Of a stretch of DNA of 64,000 bases, positions 31,558 through 43,718 are shown piece by piece. The notes under the pieces are model-generated. The model ran no database searches, had not been told where the DNA came from, and worked only from the letters and a program-made list of their open reading frames with translations. Within the stretch, counting starts at the first letter, position 1, and every line of letters begins with the position of its first letter. The position numbers and the translations under genes were made by a program. The DNA comes from Adiantum capillus-veneris (taxonomy: Eukaryota > Streptophyta > Polypodiopsida > Polypodiales > Pteridaceae). The stretch covers positions 86,147,884 to 86,211,883 of the forward strand of contig CM043944.1 in the NCBI GenBank assembly GCA_014529385.2, read 5' to 3'.

Positions 31558-32406
31558 GAAGAGAACACCTATGCACCCCTTTGCACCCAACAATGGCAGG
31601 AATTAAACATGGTAAAAACTGATAGACTCAGTGATATCGACAAAGTAGCACATCAGCGTTTTTCAGCCATCAGCTCCAACGTTTTGCAAGTTGCAGATCA
31701 GTCCTAGCATTTTTCAGATTTCAGATCAGATCAGATTAGCATTTCTAGATCAGATTAGATCAGTTGCGTGATTTTAGATTTTAGTTCAGATCGGATCGGA
31801 TCGGATCAGATCAGCTCAGCGTTTTCAGATTCAAATCAGATTAGCATTTCAGATTTAGATAAGATCAACATTTTCAGATTTCAGCCCTAGTCTCGCCTCG
31901 TTGTCGTCATGACGACATCGTCGTGTCCGTGATGGTCGTCGTCGTCGTCAGCATCGTCGTCGTCATCGACATAGTACCTCCAGTACCCAGCATCAGTATC
32001 CAGTAGCATCAACATCCTTGTAGTAGCATTTGTGCAAGAATAAAGAAAGTACTTGCTTTGGCAACAGAGCAAGGGGGTCCTTGAGGGTTGGGACCCGACA
32101 TACCTGTGTTGTCTCTTCTCTCTCTCTTTCAGTTCAATTCAGTTCAGTTCTTTCAAGTGAAGTAAAGTGTCCCTAGTGTTTGTGTATGGAGTACTAGATC
32201 CGAGCAAATCCTTATTCTCTTTCGTTGCACCTGACATCTAGCATGACATGGGAGATGTCGAGTACGACTATTTACAAAGGCGGACTTTGGCGATGCTCTT
32301 CAATGAGCAATGCAGTACATGATACATCCTCGGACGACGCCCAATGTCGGGCATCCTCGGACATTGATGTTCATTTTAGCTTTAATCTTACTTCAGTTTA
32401 TTTTCT
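31218..32406. other. Intron-like or intergenic stretch with simple repeats
   Basis: Includes a run of G (31524-31556), GATC/CAGATTAG-rich low-complexity sequence (about 31700-31880) and a GTC/GAC triplet run (about 31895-31970). Frames encoding poly-Asp or similar arise from these. No recognisable exon is present. Confidence 0.5.
31524..31556. repeat. Homopolymer of 33 G
   Basis: Uninterrupted G run after GCGCA and before AGAAGAG. Length may be inexact because such runs are hard to sequence. Confidence 0.9.
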
Positions 32407-32498
32407 ACCTAGACGTTGTATTAGATCCACCAAGATTGTATTAGTTTGGTCTCATAGGTCATTTTAGCCTTTTGAAGATGTTTAATGCAACTTTCATT

Positions 32499-32545
<47 letters not shown>

Positions 32546-32990
32546 GCGCAGCACAAAGAGCAAGTCGCGCTGAAGTGTTGAAGGTGTGCGAGGTGCTAAA
32601 GGTGTGCACCTCGCAACACACAGACAACAGGTCGCACATGGCTCAGAGGTGCAACATGTCATGCAAGGTTCTCAGATGCAGCAAGATGTGCACAATGCAA
32701 TAGGGTCATATACCCAGACGTTGTATTAGATCCACCAAGATTGTATTAGTTTGGTCTCATAGGTCATTTTAGCCTTTTGAAGATGTTTAATGCAACTTTC
32801 ATTTCATCTCTCTCTCTCTCGCGCGCGCGCAGCACAAAGAGCAAGTCGCGCTGAAGTGTTGAAGGTGTGCGACGTGCTAAAGGTGTGCACCTCGCAACAC
32901 ACAGACAACAGGTCGCACAGGGCTCAGAGGTGCAACAGGTCATGCAAGGTTCTCAGATGCAGCAAGATGTGCACAATGCAATAGGGTCAT
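32407..32990. repeat. Tandem duplication, 305- and 279-bp copies, differing in a CT tract
   Basis: Copy 1 (32407-32711) and copy 2 (32712-32990) both run from AGACGTTGTATTAGATCC to AATGCAATAGGGTCATAT. Outside the (CT)n tract, which is about 26 bases longer in copy 1, only a handful of differences are seen (ACCTAGACG/ACCCAGACG, GCGAGG/GCGACG, CACATGG/CACAGGG). The duplication is therefore fairly recent. A GGTGTGC...GCACCTCGC hairpin occurs in each. Small open frames through both encode Ser/Leu repeats and are not convincing. Confidence 0.92.
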
Positions 32991-33099
32991 ATGGCTGAGG
33001 TAGTAGGTCTCGCGCGCGATAGGTCTAGCCGGTTTCTACACACAACTCTTCTCGCTAAGGTCCAATTATGCCAACTGTTTTTTAAAATTTTTCTAGAAA

Positions 33100-35757
33100 C
33101 GAAGGGTTTGCTTGAAGCAGACTCCTTGCTTACTGCAAGCAAAGGGGTGCTTGGTTATTGCAAGCAAGAGGGGAGCTTGGTTTGGGAGGCGTCAAGATTG
33201 TGAGGGCTCGTCACATGCAGCAAGGGAATTGTTTCGAGCCGGCTTTACTTCTCTGAGGATTTGGCGTCATCCTCTTGATGTACATCAAAGGGAATATTCA
33301 CATCAGTTTTGGAAGGGCTGTTCCCGAGTTTCAGCAGTGAGGACATCCCCTTTTCTTCGGCACTGCTTTTAGGGTGCTACCACCCAAGGAGAGGGGTACA
33401 GGTACTTTGTGTGAAGCCTCACACGAGGTGCCTGAGGATGGTCGGAACATCGTCTCTTGGAGTGTATTGATTGCGGGATACACACAATAGAGCGCAACAA
33501 GTCCTTTGCGTGGTGTAGTTGTCTGAGCACAAGTCCTTGACGAGCTGTTGTGCTTGGCACTGCTCGATATGTATGCCAAATGTGTGCACTTCAAAAGCAT
33601 CTTGAGGAGCTTATTGTTTGAAACGGCATCTCTTGGAATGCACTAATTGCAGGATACCCACAACAGGAGCAAGGACAAAAAGCTCTATGTTATTTTCAGC
33701 ATATGCAAAGTGATGGCCTTTGTCCAGATGAAATCACCTATGTGTGCATCTTGAAGGCATGCAGGGCCAGGTAGCTGTGGGTTGTTTTTCAGCAAATGCA
33801 AAGAGAGCAAATGCAATCACCTACACGTGCAGCTTGAAGGCATCTGGCATCATGCATGTTGGTATCGGCAAAAGAGTTCATGATGATATTGTTATTTAGG
33901 GGGCTGTTGACATAAAACTTCGTGCTGGCACTGCCTTGGTCGACATGCATGCCAAAGGTGGTGTACTTCATAAGCACAAAAAGTGCTTGCTGTCTGGAAT
34001 GTAGTCTATTGGAATGCATTAATCACGAAATATGTCAAGCAAAGGTAGGGCCAAGAAGCTCTGGGCTGTTTTCAGCAGATGCAAAGAGACAAAAGCTATC
34101 CAAATGCAATCGCGTACCCTTGTATCTTGAAGGCATGTAGCATTAGGCAAGATCCTGAGATGGGCAAAGGAATTCACGATGATATTGTTAGCCAGGGGCT
34201 GTACAAAAGAAACTTGTACTTGGCACTGCCTTCGTTGACATGTATGCCAGATGTGTTGTACTTCATAAAGCACTCTTTGTATGTGCACGGACACTTCCAC
34301 ACACACACACACTTGATTCTCTCTAGCAGCGCTAGTTTCGTTTTCACAGGGCAGAGCAATATCCACTACACAAGCAAACATGGGAGAGGAAGAGATGGCA
34401 TCTGACTCTATGCAAGATGCCGATTCGGGCTTAAAAATTCATTCTGATATTATTGGTCAGAGGCTGCTATCTAATGTCATCTTTTAGAGTGCATTGATTT
34501 CAGGATACATGCAACGAGGGCAGGCGAGAAAGCTTCAAGCTGTTTTCAACGGATGCAAAGCAAGGGCCTCTCTCTAGATGCAATCACATACGAGTGCATC
34601 TTTAAGGCATGTGGCTCTACATGAGATGTTGGTATGAGCATAAAACTCATGCCGATATTGTTAGCCAGAGGCTATTGAAAAAAGATGTGCTTGGCAATGC
34701 GTTGGTTGACATGTCCAGTAACTGTGGTGCACTTCAGAGAGCACAGATAATGCTCAAGGAGCTTACTCTCTACGGTATGGTGGGTCACTCTCAAGATGCA
34801 AGCATGCATATTGAAGGCATGTGGCTGTTAATATGGGCATAAAAATTCACGCTAATATTGTTAATCAGAGGCTGTTGAAAAAAGATGTCGTGCTTGGCAC
34901 TGCCTTGGTCAATATGTATGCTAAATGTGGTGCACTTTAAAAATTCACTCTAATATTGCTAGTCCGGGGTTGTTGCATGCCAAATGTGGTGCACTTCAAA
35001 AAGCGCAGAGAGTGCTTGAGGAGCTTCCTGTCCGGAATGTGGGGCAACAAGTCTTTGACGAGCTTCCTGTTCGAGATGTTCTTTCATTATAGGATATGCC
35101 CAATGGGGGCAGGGCCAGGAAACAGTATTTCTTTTGTGAGATCACTTAAAGACTGTGCTAAGAAGAAGGATTTGTACCAAGGAAGTAAAATCCATGCTGA
35201 TATTCGTGACAGTGGATTACTTGGAAAGAACGCATACTTGGGGAACATGTTGGTCAATATGCCTATTAAGTGCAGTGCACCTGTCATGGCACAACAAGTC
35301 TTTGATGAGATTCTTGTGCAAGATGTCGTCTCTGATTGTAGGATATGCCCAACAAGGGCATGGCCAAGAAACGAGTATTTCTTTTGTGAGCTCACTTAAA
35401 GACTATGCTGAGAATAAGGATTTGTACCAAGGTAGTAGGATTCATGTTGATATTTGTGATAGTGGGTTACTTGAAAAGAACGTATACTTGGGAAACATGT
35501 TATCAGTATGTATGTCAAGTGCGGTGCACTTGTCATGGCACAACAAGTCTTTGACAAGCTTCCTGTGTAGGATGCTATCTTTGATTGAGGGATATGCCCA
35601 ACAAGGGCAGGGCCAAGAAACGAGTATTTCTTTTGTGAGATCACTTAAAGACTGTGCTGAGAAGAAGGATTCGTACCAAGGCAAGAAAATTCATGTTGAT
35701 ATTTGCGATAGTGGATTACTTGAAAAGAACACATACTTGGGGAACATGTTGGTCGGT
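33100..35757 (+). pseudogene. Degenerate PPR (pentatricopeptide repeat) gene
   Basis: All three forward frames contain relics of plant-type PPR repeats, which in intact proteins bind organellar RNA. Clear examples are SWNALIAGYPQQEQGQKALC and DEITYVCILKAC (about 33629-33762), GTALVDMHAKGGVLHK (about 33927-33974), KIHADIVSQRLLKKDV (about 34642-34690), LGTALVNMYAKCGAL (about 34895-34940), and AQQVFDEILVQDVV (about 35288-35330). The alternation of GNxLVDMYxKCG-like and VxSWNxLIxGY-like motifs is that of PLS-class PPR proteins. Frame changes, stops and rearranged order show a pseudogene, possibly several partial copies. No transit peptide, E or DYW domain was recognised. Confidence 0.75.
35100..35755 (+). 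repeat. ~249-bp tandem duplications within the PPR relic
   Basis: CACTTAAAGACTGTGCTRAGAAGAAGG recurs at about 35146, 35394 and 35644, and CTTGGGGAACATGTTGGTC at about 35238, 35487 (as GGGAAACATGTTATC) and 35737. The unit is 249 bp, equal to 83 codons, and the DNA copies are much more alike than neighbouring PPR repeats normally are. This indicates local duplication on top of PPR structure. Confidence 0.8.
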
Positions 35758-35787
35758 GCGTGTATGTATGTATGTGTGAGCTTACAA

Positions 35788-36075
35788 ACGAACAATAAGG
35801 CAGATTCAACATACCTTGAAACCAAGAACATCAGAAGTAGTGCAGGTAATGGTAGGCATGATAGCAAGAGTGAATGCGAAAGTCGGCATGTTTGCAGAAG
35901 TCGCAGAATGGACGGCGATGACAGAAGGTATACGAACAATAAGGCAGATTCAACCTACCTTGAAACCAACAACATCAGAAGTAGTGCAGGTAATGGTAGG
36001 CATGATAGCAAGAGTGAATGCGAAAGTCGACATGTTTGCAGAAGTCGCAGAATGGATGGCGATGACAGAAGGTAT
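35788..36075 (+). repeat. Two tandem copies of a 144-bp unit
   Basis: ACGAACAATAAGGCAGATTC starts at 35788 and 35932; copies are identical except for a few bases. 144 is 48 codons and two forward frames stay open across both copies, one reading TSEVVQVMVGMIARVNAKV and MFAEVAEW, the other SSAGNGRHDSKSECES. I recognise neither peptide. It lies just after the last PPR motif. Confidence 0.9.
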
Positions 36076-38744
36076 ACTGATGGAAAGTGACAGAACAACG
36101 CAAGGAAGGTCTAGCATCGGATCCATCCAAGATTGTGCGCTAATCCACACGACCAATACCAAAGGTACACTTATATTCCGTATTTTGATTCCTTTTTGTG
36201 ATCCAAGAAGTACTTAAATTGCATCATGTACACATTAAAGCAATGAATTTACATCATTTTCATTCAAAAGATTGTAGAAGAAGGTGACAAGGGCTAAAGA
36301 ATTTTTGTGATGCCCAACAAGGGCATGGTAACATGGAATGATACATGTTTTCATAAAGCATCGGTAATGAGTTCTTCCTTGTACATTACAATAAGAAAGT
36401 CCCTCCAACACTGGAGGAGAAGCATAAGTCCCCCTTCAACACTGGAGGGGATAAAAGTGGTAGGGGAAGGGCACATTCCCTATGGTATTATTATAAATTT
36501 GGAGAATGGTGCCAACTCCACACCATACATACGTATGGTTTTTCCTTTCTTTTTTAATCGACACAAGCATCACAAATGCACGAAATGCATCCCTCTTCAT
36601 TTTTATATAATGTGAAAATTTTCACATCCACACATCTTTTAATGCAACATCTCGTTTGTGATGCGAGGTCATAGAGTTTTTGGCGAAAGCTTCGAGCGGA
36701 TGCTATGGAGCCTTCAAAATAAGAGATGATATAAGGTGAAAGGTACAACATTGCTCCTCTCGTTTAATTCACACCATTTTCACAGCAAATCAATCAAGGC
36801 ATACTAGTTCCCTATGTTGGAAGCTAGGAAGGAATTCCTGAAGAAGAGGCCAACACTTAAGCAACCTTGGATATTTTTGGGTGATGACCTCACTCTAACT
36901 CTAACCAGCTTGGACACTCCAAGCGAGAAATCACTAGCAACACACGAACAGAAACTTCATAATCATTGAACTTTAATGCAGAGGGAGTTGACACGGCCCG
37001 ACGGAGTTCCGTGTCCAAAGGTATTGGCTCCAAAGACTAGCGTCCCTTTCGGTATTTTTTTTATATTAATCTTTGAGCAAAGTACAACTTCCTGTGGGTG
37101 CTCGCTCTCAGACTCTGCGTCCAGATGCTCTGAGTAGTGAGCTCCCTTGGGTCACTTATAAAGATTACCAATTTGAAGTTTGGAGTAGCCTTTGATAAGT
37201 CTCCAACCATATTTCCATAGACTGCGAGAACAAGTGGATATTGCCCTTGATACACTTGTAGTTTTAGGCATGAACGACTAGTGAAGGGTTGGTCTTATCT
37301 CACATCATAGAAACTAAGGAAAAACCATAACCTAATAGCTGACATCCTAATTCATATACTACCTAGACACCATAGAATCGTGAATCTCACTGTCGAGATC
37401 CTCAAAGCAAGAAGCACATACCGTTGAGCTTCATCATATCCTATGGCATTACACATTTTAACAAATGTCAACCTCAAAAGTGCATGCATACTCAAGAGCA
37501 TCTAACCTTGGCTCTTTTAAGCTCATATCTTTCAGAGGCACAATCTTTAAGTTTTGATAGTCCCTAAAGCATGAGCGAATTTGGGTATACTCCCACCACA
37601 ACAGTAGTGCCAGTTTGGATGTCATCTCACACCATGGCAAAACAAGAAGTTCACAATATTCCACTGGGCCAATTTGAAGGTACTCTTATCACAATGACAA
37701 TGGTGCATCCTGAGCATCATCTCACACCATGGCAACTACCACCTGATACCGATGCTAGTAAGTAGAGAGCTTAAGAAATTTTTTATCAAAAGGTTTCAAC
37801 AGTCATTCTTTCCTAGTCAACAAGTCTACCCAAACATTTCTTTAGAATTAAACAGTGTCATGTTTCTAGGGATAACCCTGGTTTTAGTCAGTTCTTTCCT
37901 TCATATGAGTTTCTTATTGACTTTCTTTGGTCACATATGCAGTGCATACATAACTTAAATGATGTTGCTACTTGTATAGCATATGGCATGTATAATCGGC
38001 ATAGGTTCTTTATGCTCCACTAGTGCTGCTAGGTTGTTGGGATCTCATGGTCATTTGTCGCTGGATCTCAACACGCTCTTACATGGTGCCATGGTGTATG
38101 TAGATGGTAGCTACTACTATACTTAGATTACTAGGTTAGCATCTTTAATTCTCCATAGTAGACGGGTAGTGCCAAGAATGCACTAAGACTATCAAGTGCA
38201 CTCTCATAAATTTTAGGAAAAATATTCTATTAATTTCTTAACTTTAAGGCTAACTTTGGCATAATTTTTTCATTTATAGATATGCAAGAATTAATTAGGC
38301 TCTCTAATAAATATCATAGGTAGATATAGCTAAGGACTATCTATCATGTTATCTCATAATTAGGCTCTCTAATAACTACCATAGGTAGATATAGCTAAGG
38401 ACTATTTATCGTATTATCTCATAGTTACTTTGATTATCCTTGTAATTTATTACTCAATTTATATATTGAAAAACATAATTTTCTTAATACTAATAAAAAA
38501 CATTAGGGGTTTAGGCTTCTCCTAATGATCTATAGTTATTCCAACAAATAATTGCCATATCTTAAATTTTTGGTTTAAAAATTCTAGCTATTTTTAAACT
38601 TTGAAGCTTCATTTTAGCACTATTTTGGCTAAAAGTATCTAAACTAATAGTAAGTAAGATTTTAAAATTCTAAAAATGATAGAATCTCTAAATTCAAAAT
38701 CAATCTTTGATTGAAAGGGTTTCATTTTCAATGGTCATATAAAT
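36076..38744. other. Unassigned; short hairpins and one 64-bp duplication
   Basis: No gene is recognised. At about 36402-36450 two near-identical hairpins occur: CCTCCAACACTGGAGG, then CCCTTCAACACTGGAGGGG. A 64-bp tandem duplication lies at 38291-38418 (TAATTAGGCTCTCTAATAA, GGTAGATATAGCTAAGGACT). A PPR-like scrap, MPNKGMVTWND, appears at about 36310-36345. The rest is AT-rich. Confidence 0.45.
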
Positions 38745-40028
38745 TGTAACATTTAATGGTCTAGTAACTTGTGTAGCGAAAAATAACATAGACATGGTGA
38801 GCATTCCATTAAGAATAGATTCCTAATGAGCATAGCAAGAGTGCTTGGATGGACAGAGAGAGCAACAAAAGCATAACACCTAGTTAGATAGGCATGAACA
38901 ATACTTCAAAAAGAGAGAGAAATTAAGCTATTGACAACAGTTGAGGACCTGATTTACATGGAGCCGGTCCCCCCTCCAAAAGGCTTAGTATTATAGGTTT
39001 CCTCCATCAAGGGAGACATTTTACAATACAATACTTTGTGTTCCTTCAATAACTTGCTGGTGCCATGAAGATGGAAGCTTCAAACACCAAGCTTACACTT
39101 GAAAAACACAATATCAATTCCCTCACAGTCTCAAACCCAAGACCTCACACATCTTCGAAGATGGTGAGAGCTAGCGGGTATGAGAGTAGATCTAGAGAAA
39201 GAAGAAGTATTCTTACGAGAAAGAAGTATTTCTCCTCACATAATCACTCTTAATAGCTTAGCTTAGCTTAGTAATTAGCATGGCAGAGGAGATGAGCATG
39301 CATTGAAGCTTGGATCTTGGTTGGATTTGCATTACAAAGCCAAGAGTTGTTGGTGTAGGCCTCTCTTGTCAAAAGGCTGGAGAAGATGGTGAGTTTTCCA
39401 TTAAATCTTGGAGAAGGAGAGAGAGTTCTTTGCTCCACACATGAGTTGTGTGAGTGTGTGTGTGTGTGTGATAATGCATTTGCAAAATCAGTCCCCCCCC
39501 CCCCTCTCACTCTTGGTCGACCCCTCTTGCGTTTTCCTCTTGTTGGCTCATGCCAAGCTTAGCCAATAGGAAATAAGAGGCAAAGTTGAGAGCCTTGTGA
39601 CAAGTGTCCCTCTTTCCCCTTTAGTGAGAGCTTAGCTAATTCAAATATTTCATTTAAATCCCATTGGACCTTTTACTCTTCTGGCCAATAGTAATTAAGC
39701 ACGCCATTGGGCTGTTTAATTTCCATTGGACCCCCAGGCAGGTTGTCCAATAATCTTCTAGGAGAGTTAATTTTCATTGGTTCTTTTATCAAGTGTTTTT
39801 AAATGAATTAAACTATATTTACTCTAGCCTAATTCTCATTGATCCACCTCTATGGCCATCCAATAGGATTTGAATGCACTTTGGGGCAACTGGGCTAGGA
39901 ACCTGAGACGTGGCCACTATGCCTTTTGTGTAAAGGGAAGCCTTGAGGGTGTGTGTGTGTTCTCTCACCTCTTCTCTCTCTTCCCCTACCTTAAGGGCTC
40001 GCCCCCTCCCATCTAGGGATATGTGAAG
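38745..40028 (-). repeat. Partial chromovirus-family LTR, entered by the next element
   Basis: Starts TGTAACATTTAATGGTCTAG in plus reading (the LTR 3' end on the minus strand) and follows the LTR sequence to CTCCCATCTAGGGATATGTGAAG. There it stops at the start of another full LTR. The missing ~350 bases of this LTR are not found elsewhere in the window. It could be a solo LTR or the 3' LTR of an older element. Confidence 0.85.
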
Positions 40029-41685
40029 TGTAACATTTAATGGCCTAGTAACTTATGTGTAGCGGAAAATAGCATGAACATAGTGAACATTTCATTAGAA
40101 CAGATTCCTAATGAGAATAACAAGAGTGCTTGGGTGGAGAGAGCAACAAAAAGCATAACACCTAGTTAGATAGGATGAACAATACTTCAAACAAGAGAGA
40201 AATTAAGCAATTGACAACCGTTGAGGACCGGATTTGCATGGAGTCGGTCCCCCTTCAAAAGGCTTTGTATTATGGTTTCTTCCATCAAGAGAGACATTTT
40301 ACAATACAATTCTTTGTGTTCCTTCAATACTAGCTAGTGCAATGAAGATAGAAATTTCAAGCACTAAGCAAAACACTTATCAAACACAACATCAATTCCC
40401 TCACGGACTCAGACCCAAGACCTCACACACCTTCAAAGATGGTGAGAGCTAGCGGGGTATGAGAGTAGATTGAGAGAAAGAAGGAGTGGTCTTATGAGAA
40501 AGATGTACATCTCCTCACATAATCACTCATATTAGCATAGCTTAGCTTAGCTAAGCTATGAGAGTAGATTGAGAGGAAGAAGGAGTGGTCTTATGAGAAA
40601 GATGTACATCTCCTCACATAATCACTCTATTAGCATAGCTTAGTAATTAACATGGTAGAGGTGATGAGCATGTATTGAAGCTTGGCTCTTGGTTGGATTT
40701 GCATCACAAAGCCAAGAGTTGTTGGTGTAGGCCTCCCTTCTCACAAGCTTGAAGTAGGTGAAGCTTTCCATTAAAGCTTGAACAGAGAGAGAGTCTTCTT
40801 ACTCTACACATGAGCTTGTGTGAGTGTGTAAGTGAAAAATGCCTTTGAAAAATCAGCCCCCTCTCTCTCTTGGTCGACCCCTCTTGCTATTTGCTCATGC
40901 TCACTCCCTATTGGACCTATTAAGCAGCATAAGTGATAGCCTTGTGACATATGTCCCCCTTTTCCCTTTTGTGAGAGCTTTTGCTAATTAATTAATGCAA
41001 CTAAACTCTCGTTGGACCTCTTTGTCTCCTGGCCAATAGGAATCAGGCAAGCATTGGACTGTTGAATGCTCATTGGATCCCTAGGGAGACTGTCCAATAG
41101 TCTTCTAGAGATCTTAATTCTTATTGGTTCTTTTATTAAGCGTTTTTTAAATTAATTAAACTAGACTTACTCTAGCCTTATTCTCATTGGTCCACCTCCA
41201 AGGCCATCCAGTAGGATTTGAGTACACCTTGTGGGCATCTGGGCTAGGGAGCTGACATGTGCCCCTCTTTCCCCTTGTGTACAAAGGAAGCTTGTGTGTG
41301 TGAGAGTTTCTCTCTCATCCCCTACTTCTTGGGCTCGTCCCCTCCTTTGTAGGGCTTGAGAAAGACTTTTGAGACACGCACAAAGTAGCCAATTTCCCTA
41401 GGCTTTTGACCTTTGGACACAACCTTTGAATTTTGGAACCTTATCATTTTGGAAGTCTTAATGGGTTGAACCTTAGGGTCTTTTAAGCCCATTATTTCAC
41501 ATTGCTCTTTTTCAGATGGCCCCCCCCTTTGGATCCCTATTTTTCCTCCGTTGGATCTCTATTGTGGCCGGTCTGCTATCTTAAGCAATATTCTAGCTTT
41601 TTCTCCATTGCCACTTCCCCATATTAAATGATCAGTTTAACATGAGAAAATCATTTAGGATAATTAGATATTGATTATTATGTCA
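40029..41685 (-). repeat. 3' LTR of the chromovirus
   Basis: 1,657 bp; in minus reading TGACATAATAATC...TTAAATGTTACA. It contains an internal ~100-bp tandem duplication (about 40458-40556 and 40557-40648, with GAGTAGATTGAGAG and GGAGTGGTCTTATGAG), which explains its extra length over the 1,576-bp solo LTR. A purine-rich GAAGAGAGAGATAA on the minus strand just outside (plus 41686-41699) is the polypurine tract. Confidence 0.92.
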
Positions 41686-42038
41686 TTATCTCTCTCTTCA
41701 AATCATAGTCATCCTCGACTTTGAGGTAGAGAAGATAAAGCATATTCATTAGTCCTTTTTCCTAGCGGGTAGAGGATCCCTATGTTACCCTACGACAATG
41801 TTCCAGAATGGATGACTAGTCCATTTGGCGCTTGAGAGCCTAAGCTGTCGCAAGCATGTCTGCACATTAGTCATATCAATCTTCCATAGTAGAGTGACAA
41901 GCTCTACTTGGTGTTCGGGAGACATCATCTCCGCAAAATTGATACAAGCATGCATACTACTTCACATTTGTGCACAATAAAGAAAAGAGAGTCTTATAAG
42001 ACAAAAACTTTGTTCTTTTTTAAAATTTGTACATTTTC

Positions 42039-42443
42039 TTACTCTAGGGAAGCATTGTAAGCATTGTCTATTAATTGTATGCCTTGCATCCATCTAGCAT
42101 CTTTAAAAGGATAATTCTTAAACTTAATAAGATATCGTCGGATAGTTTTATCACCTCCTAGTACCTTGTCTTCATGTCGGAGAATGGACTCAGGCTGCAA
42201 CACCTCTTCTTGGTCCTCGATCTTCGGTGGGTCTTCAATAGTTGGTTCTTGAGGTGGCTCTCCTTTGTAAGGCTTTAGTAGGCTCACATGGAAAGCATTG
42301 TGTATGAGCCAATGGCTGGGCAACTTGAGCGGATAGGCCATTTCATTGATTGGCCTAAGAATCTGGAAGGGACCATAGTACTTCTGGTGTCCCGTAGGAT
42401 TCTTGTCCGTTGTGTGCCTTAATTGAGCCTTAAGAAATTTGAG
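42039..42443 (-). pseudogene. Chromovirus integrase tail and chromodomain
   Basis: MAYPLKLPSHWLIHNAFHVS and LLKPYKGEPPQEP form the conserved GPF/Y-like linker. PESILRHEDKVLGGDKTIRR, YLIKFKNYPFKDARWMQ and LIDNAYNASLE form a chromodomain of about 50 residues, whose role is to guide integration to chromatin. The aromatic cage is partly changed (LIKFKNYPF where LVKWKGYP is usual). A frame break near 42450 separates it from the main integrase. Confidence 0.85.
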
Positions 42444-43673
42444 TTAGAGCCAATCATTTTCTTTAAAGGCTTGGGCTCTTCTGTGCTTATCAGCAACAGC
42501 CTTTTGCCTTTGCTGTGAGATAGAGATAGCATCCTTAATCTTTTGGAAAGATTCTTGTAGGTCTCGGCTATACTCATCTACAGCGAAGATCTTCCCGTGT
42601 ACGTTAAGCAGCAATGAACTTTTTGATCTTCCCTCAATTACCTCAAAAGGTGCTTTTTCGGTGGAAGTTTTTACAGTGTTATTGTAAGCATACTCCACTA
42701 AGGGTAAGTACTTCTCCCATTGGGATCTTTGATCTACTTCCGTTACATAGGCTTTTAGTAGATCGAGAATTGTTAGGTTAGCTATTTCACTTTGGCCATC
42801 CGTTTGCGGGTGATAGGCCGAAGAGAAATTTAGCCTCGTTCCTAAATTCTCAAAGAGACTCTTCCAAAAATTAATGGTCATTCTAGGATCTCTATTTGAC
42901 ACTATGGACATTGGCAAGCCATGGTACTTGAAGATTTGTGAAATGAAGAGGGTTGCCATTTGATGGGCTTTGATAGTCTTTTTGACAGGTATAAAATGAG
43001 CTTGTTTACTGAACCTGTCCACTATTGTCCATATTCCCGTATTCCCATGGATAGACTTAGGAAATCCAAAGATTAAATCCATGGATATGCTCTCCCATGG
43101 TGAATTAGGGATTGGCAAAGTTTGAAGCAATCCAGGTTGCTTTCCTCTATCAAACTTCATCTTTTGGTATACCACACATTTAGAAACATACTTCTGTATG
43201 TTTGCTTTCATGGTAGGCCAATAGAAATATGTTTCAATCCCCTTTAGGGTAGATTGAATCCCTCTATGCCCCGCATAAGGAGGAGCATGAGATTCATACA
43301 TTACTTTCTCAGGGAGTGAGTTAGTAACGCATAGTGTATTGCCATAGATAAGATAACCATCTCGTAAAGTAAATGGTTCCTCTTTCTTCCCTAGTGCAAG
43401 GTCTGAAATCACATCTCTAAAATAGGAATCAATAGCATACTCATCTATCATAGAAGATAGATCACTGTGAGTTGCTATGGAAACCACATTCACTCTTGGT
43501 CGTCTTGAGAGTGTATCAGCTACTTGATTATGCTTGCCAGCAATATGAGCAATATGAAAATGAAATTGCAAAAGGAAAATTTTCCACCTCATTTGTTTTT
43601 CGGAGAGCTTCGTGTACGTCATGAAGTACTTAAGACTTTGGTGATCTGTTCGTAGAATGAAAGGAGTCCCCAA
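42444..43673 (-). pseudogene. Chromovirus RNase H C-terminus and integrase
   Basis: 409 codons. RNase H end: FILRTDHQSLKYFMTYTKLS and HIAGKHNQVADTLSRR. Integrase zinc region: HAPPYAGHRGIQ...KCVVYQKMK, in which the last Cys of the HHCC finger is Tyr. Catalytic core: MDLIFGFPKS, SNRDPRMTINFWKSLF and YHPQTDGQSEIANLTI, which keep D, D and E. C-terminal part: KDAISISQQRQKAVADKHRR. The frame is otherwise open, but the finger change and the break at 42443 argue against function. Confidence 0.92.
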
Positions 43674-43718
43674 TAAATAGTGCTTCCACGAGTCTAAGGC
43701 ATGTAGAACTACGAGGAG

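Noticed and set aside
31887-32072. Poly-Asp open frame
   Set aside because: Arises from a GTC/GAC triplet run; no other coding signal.
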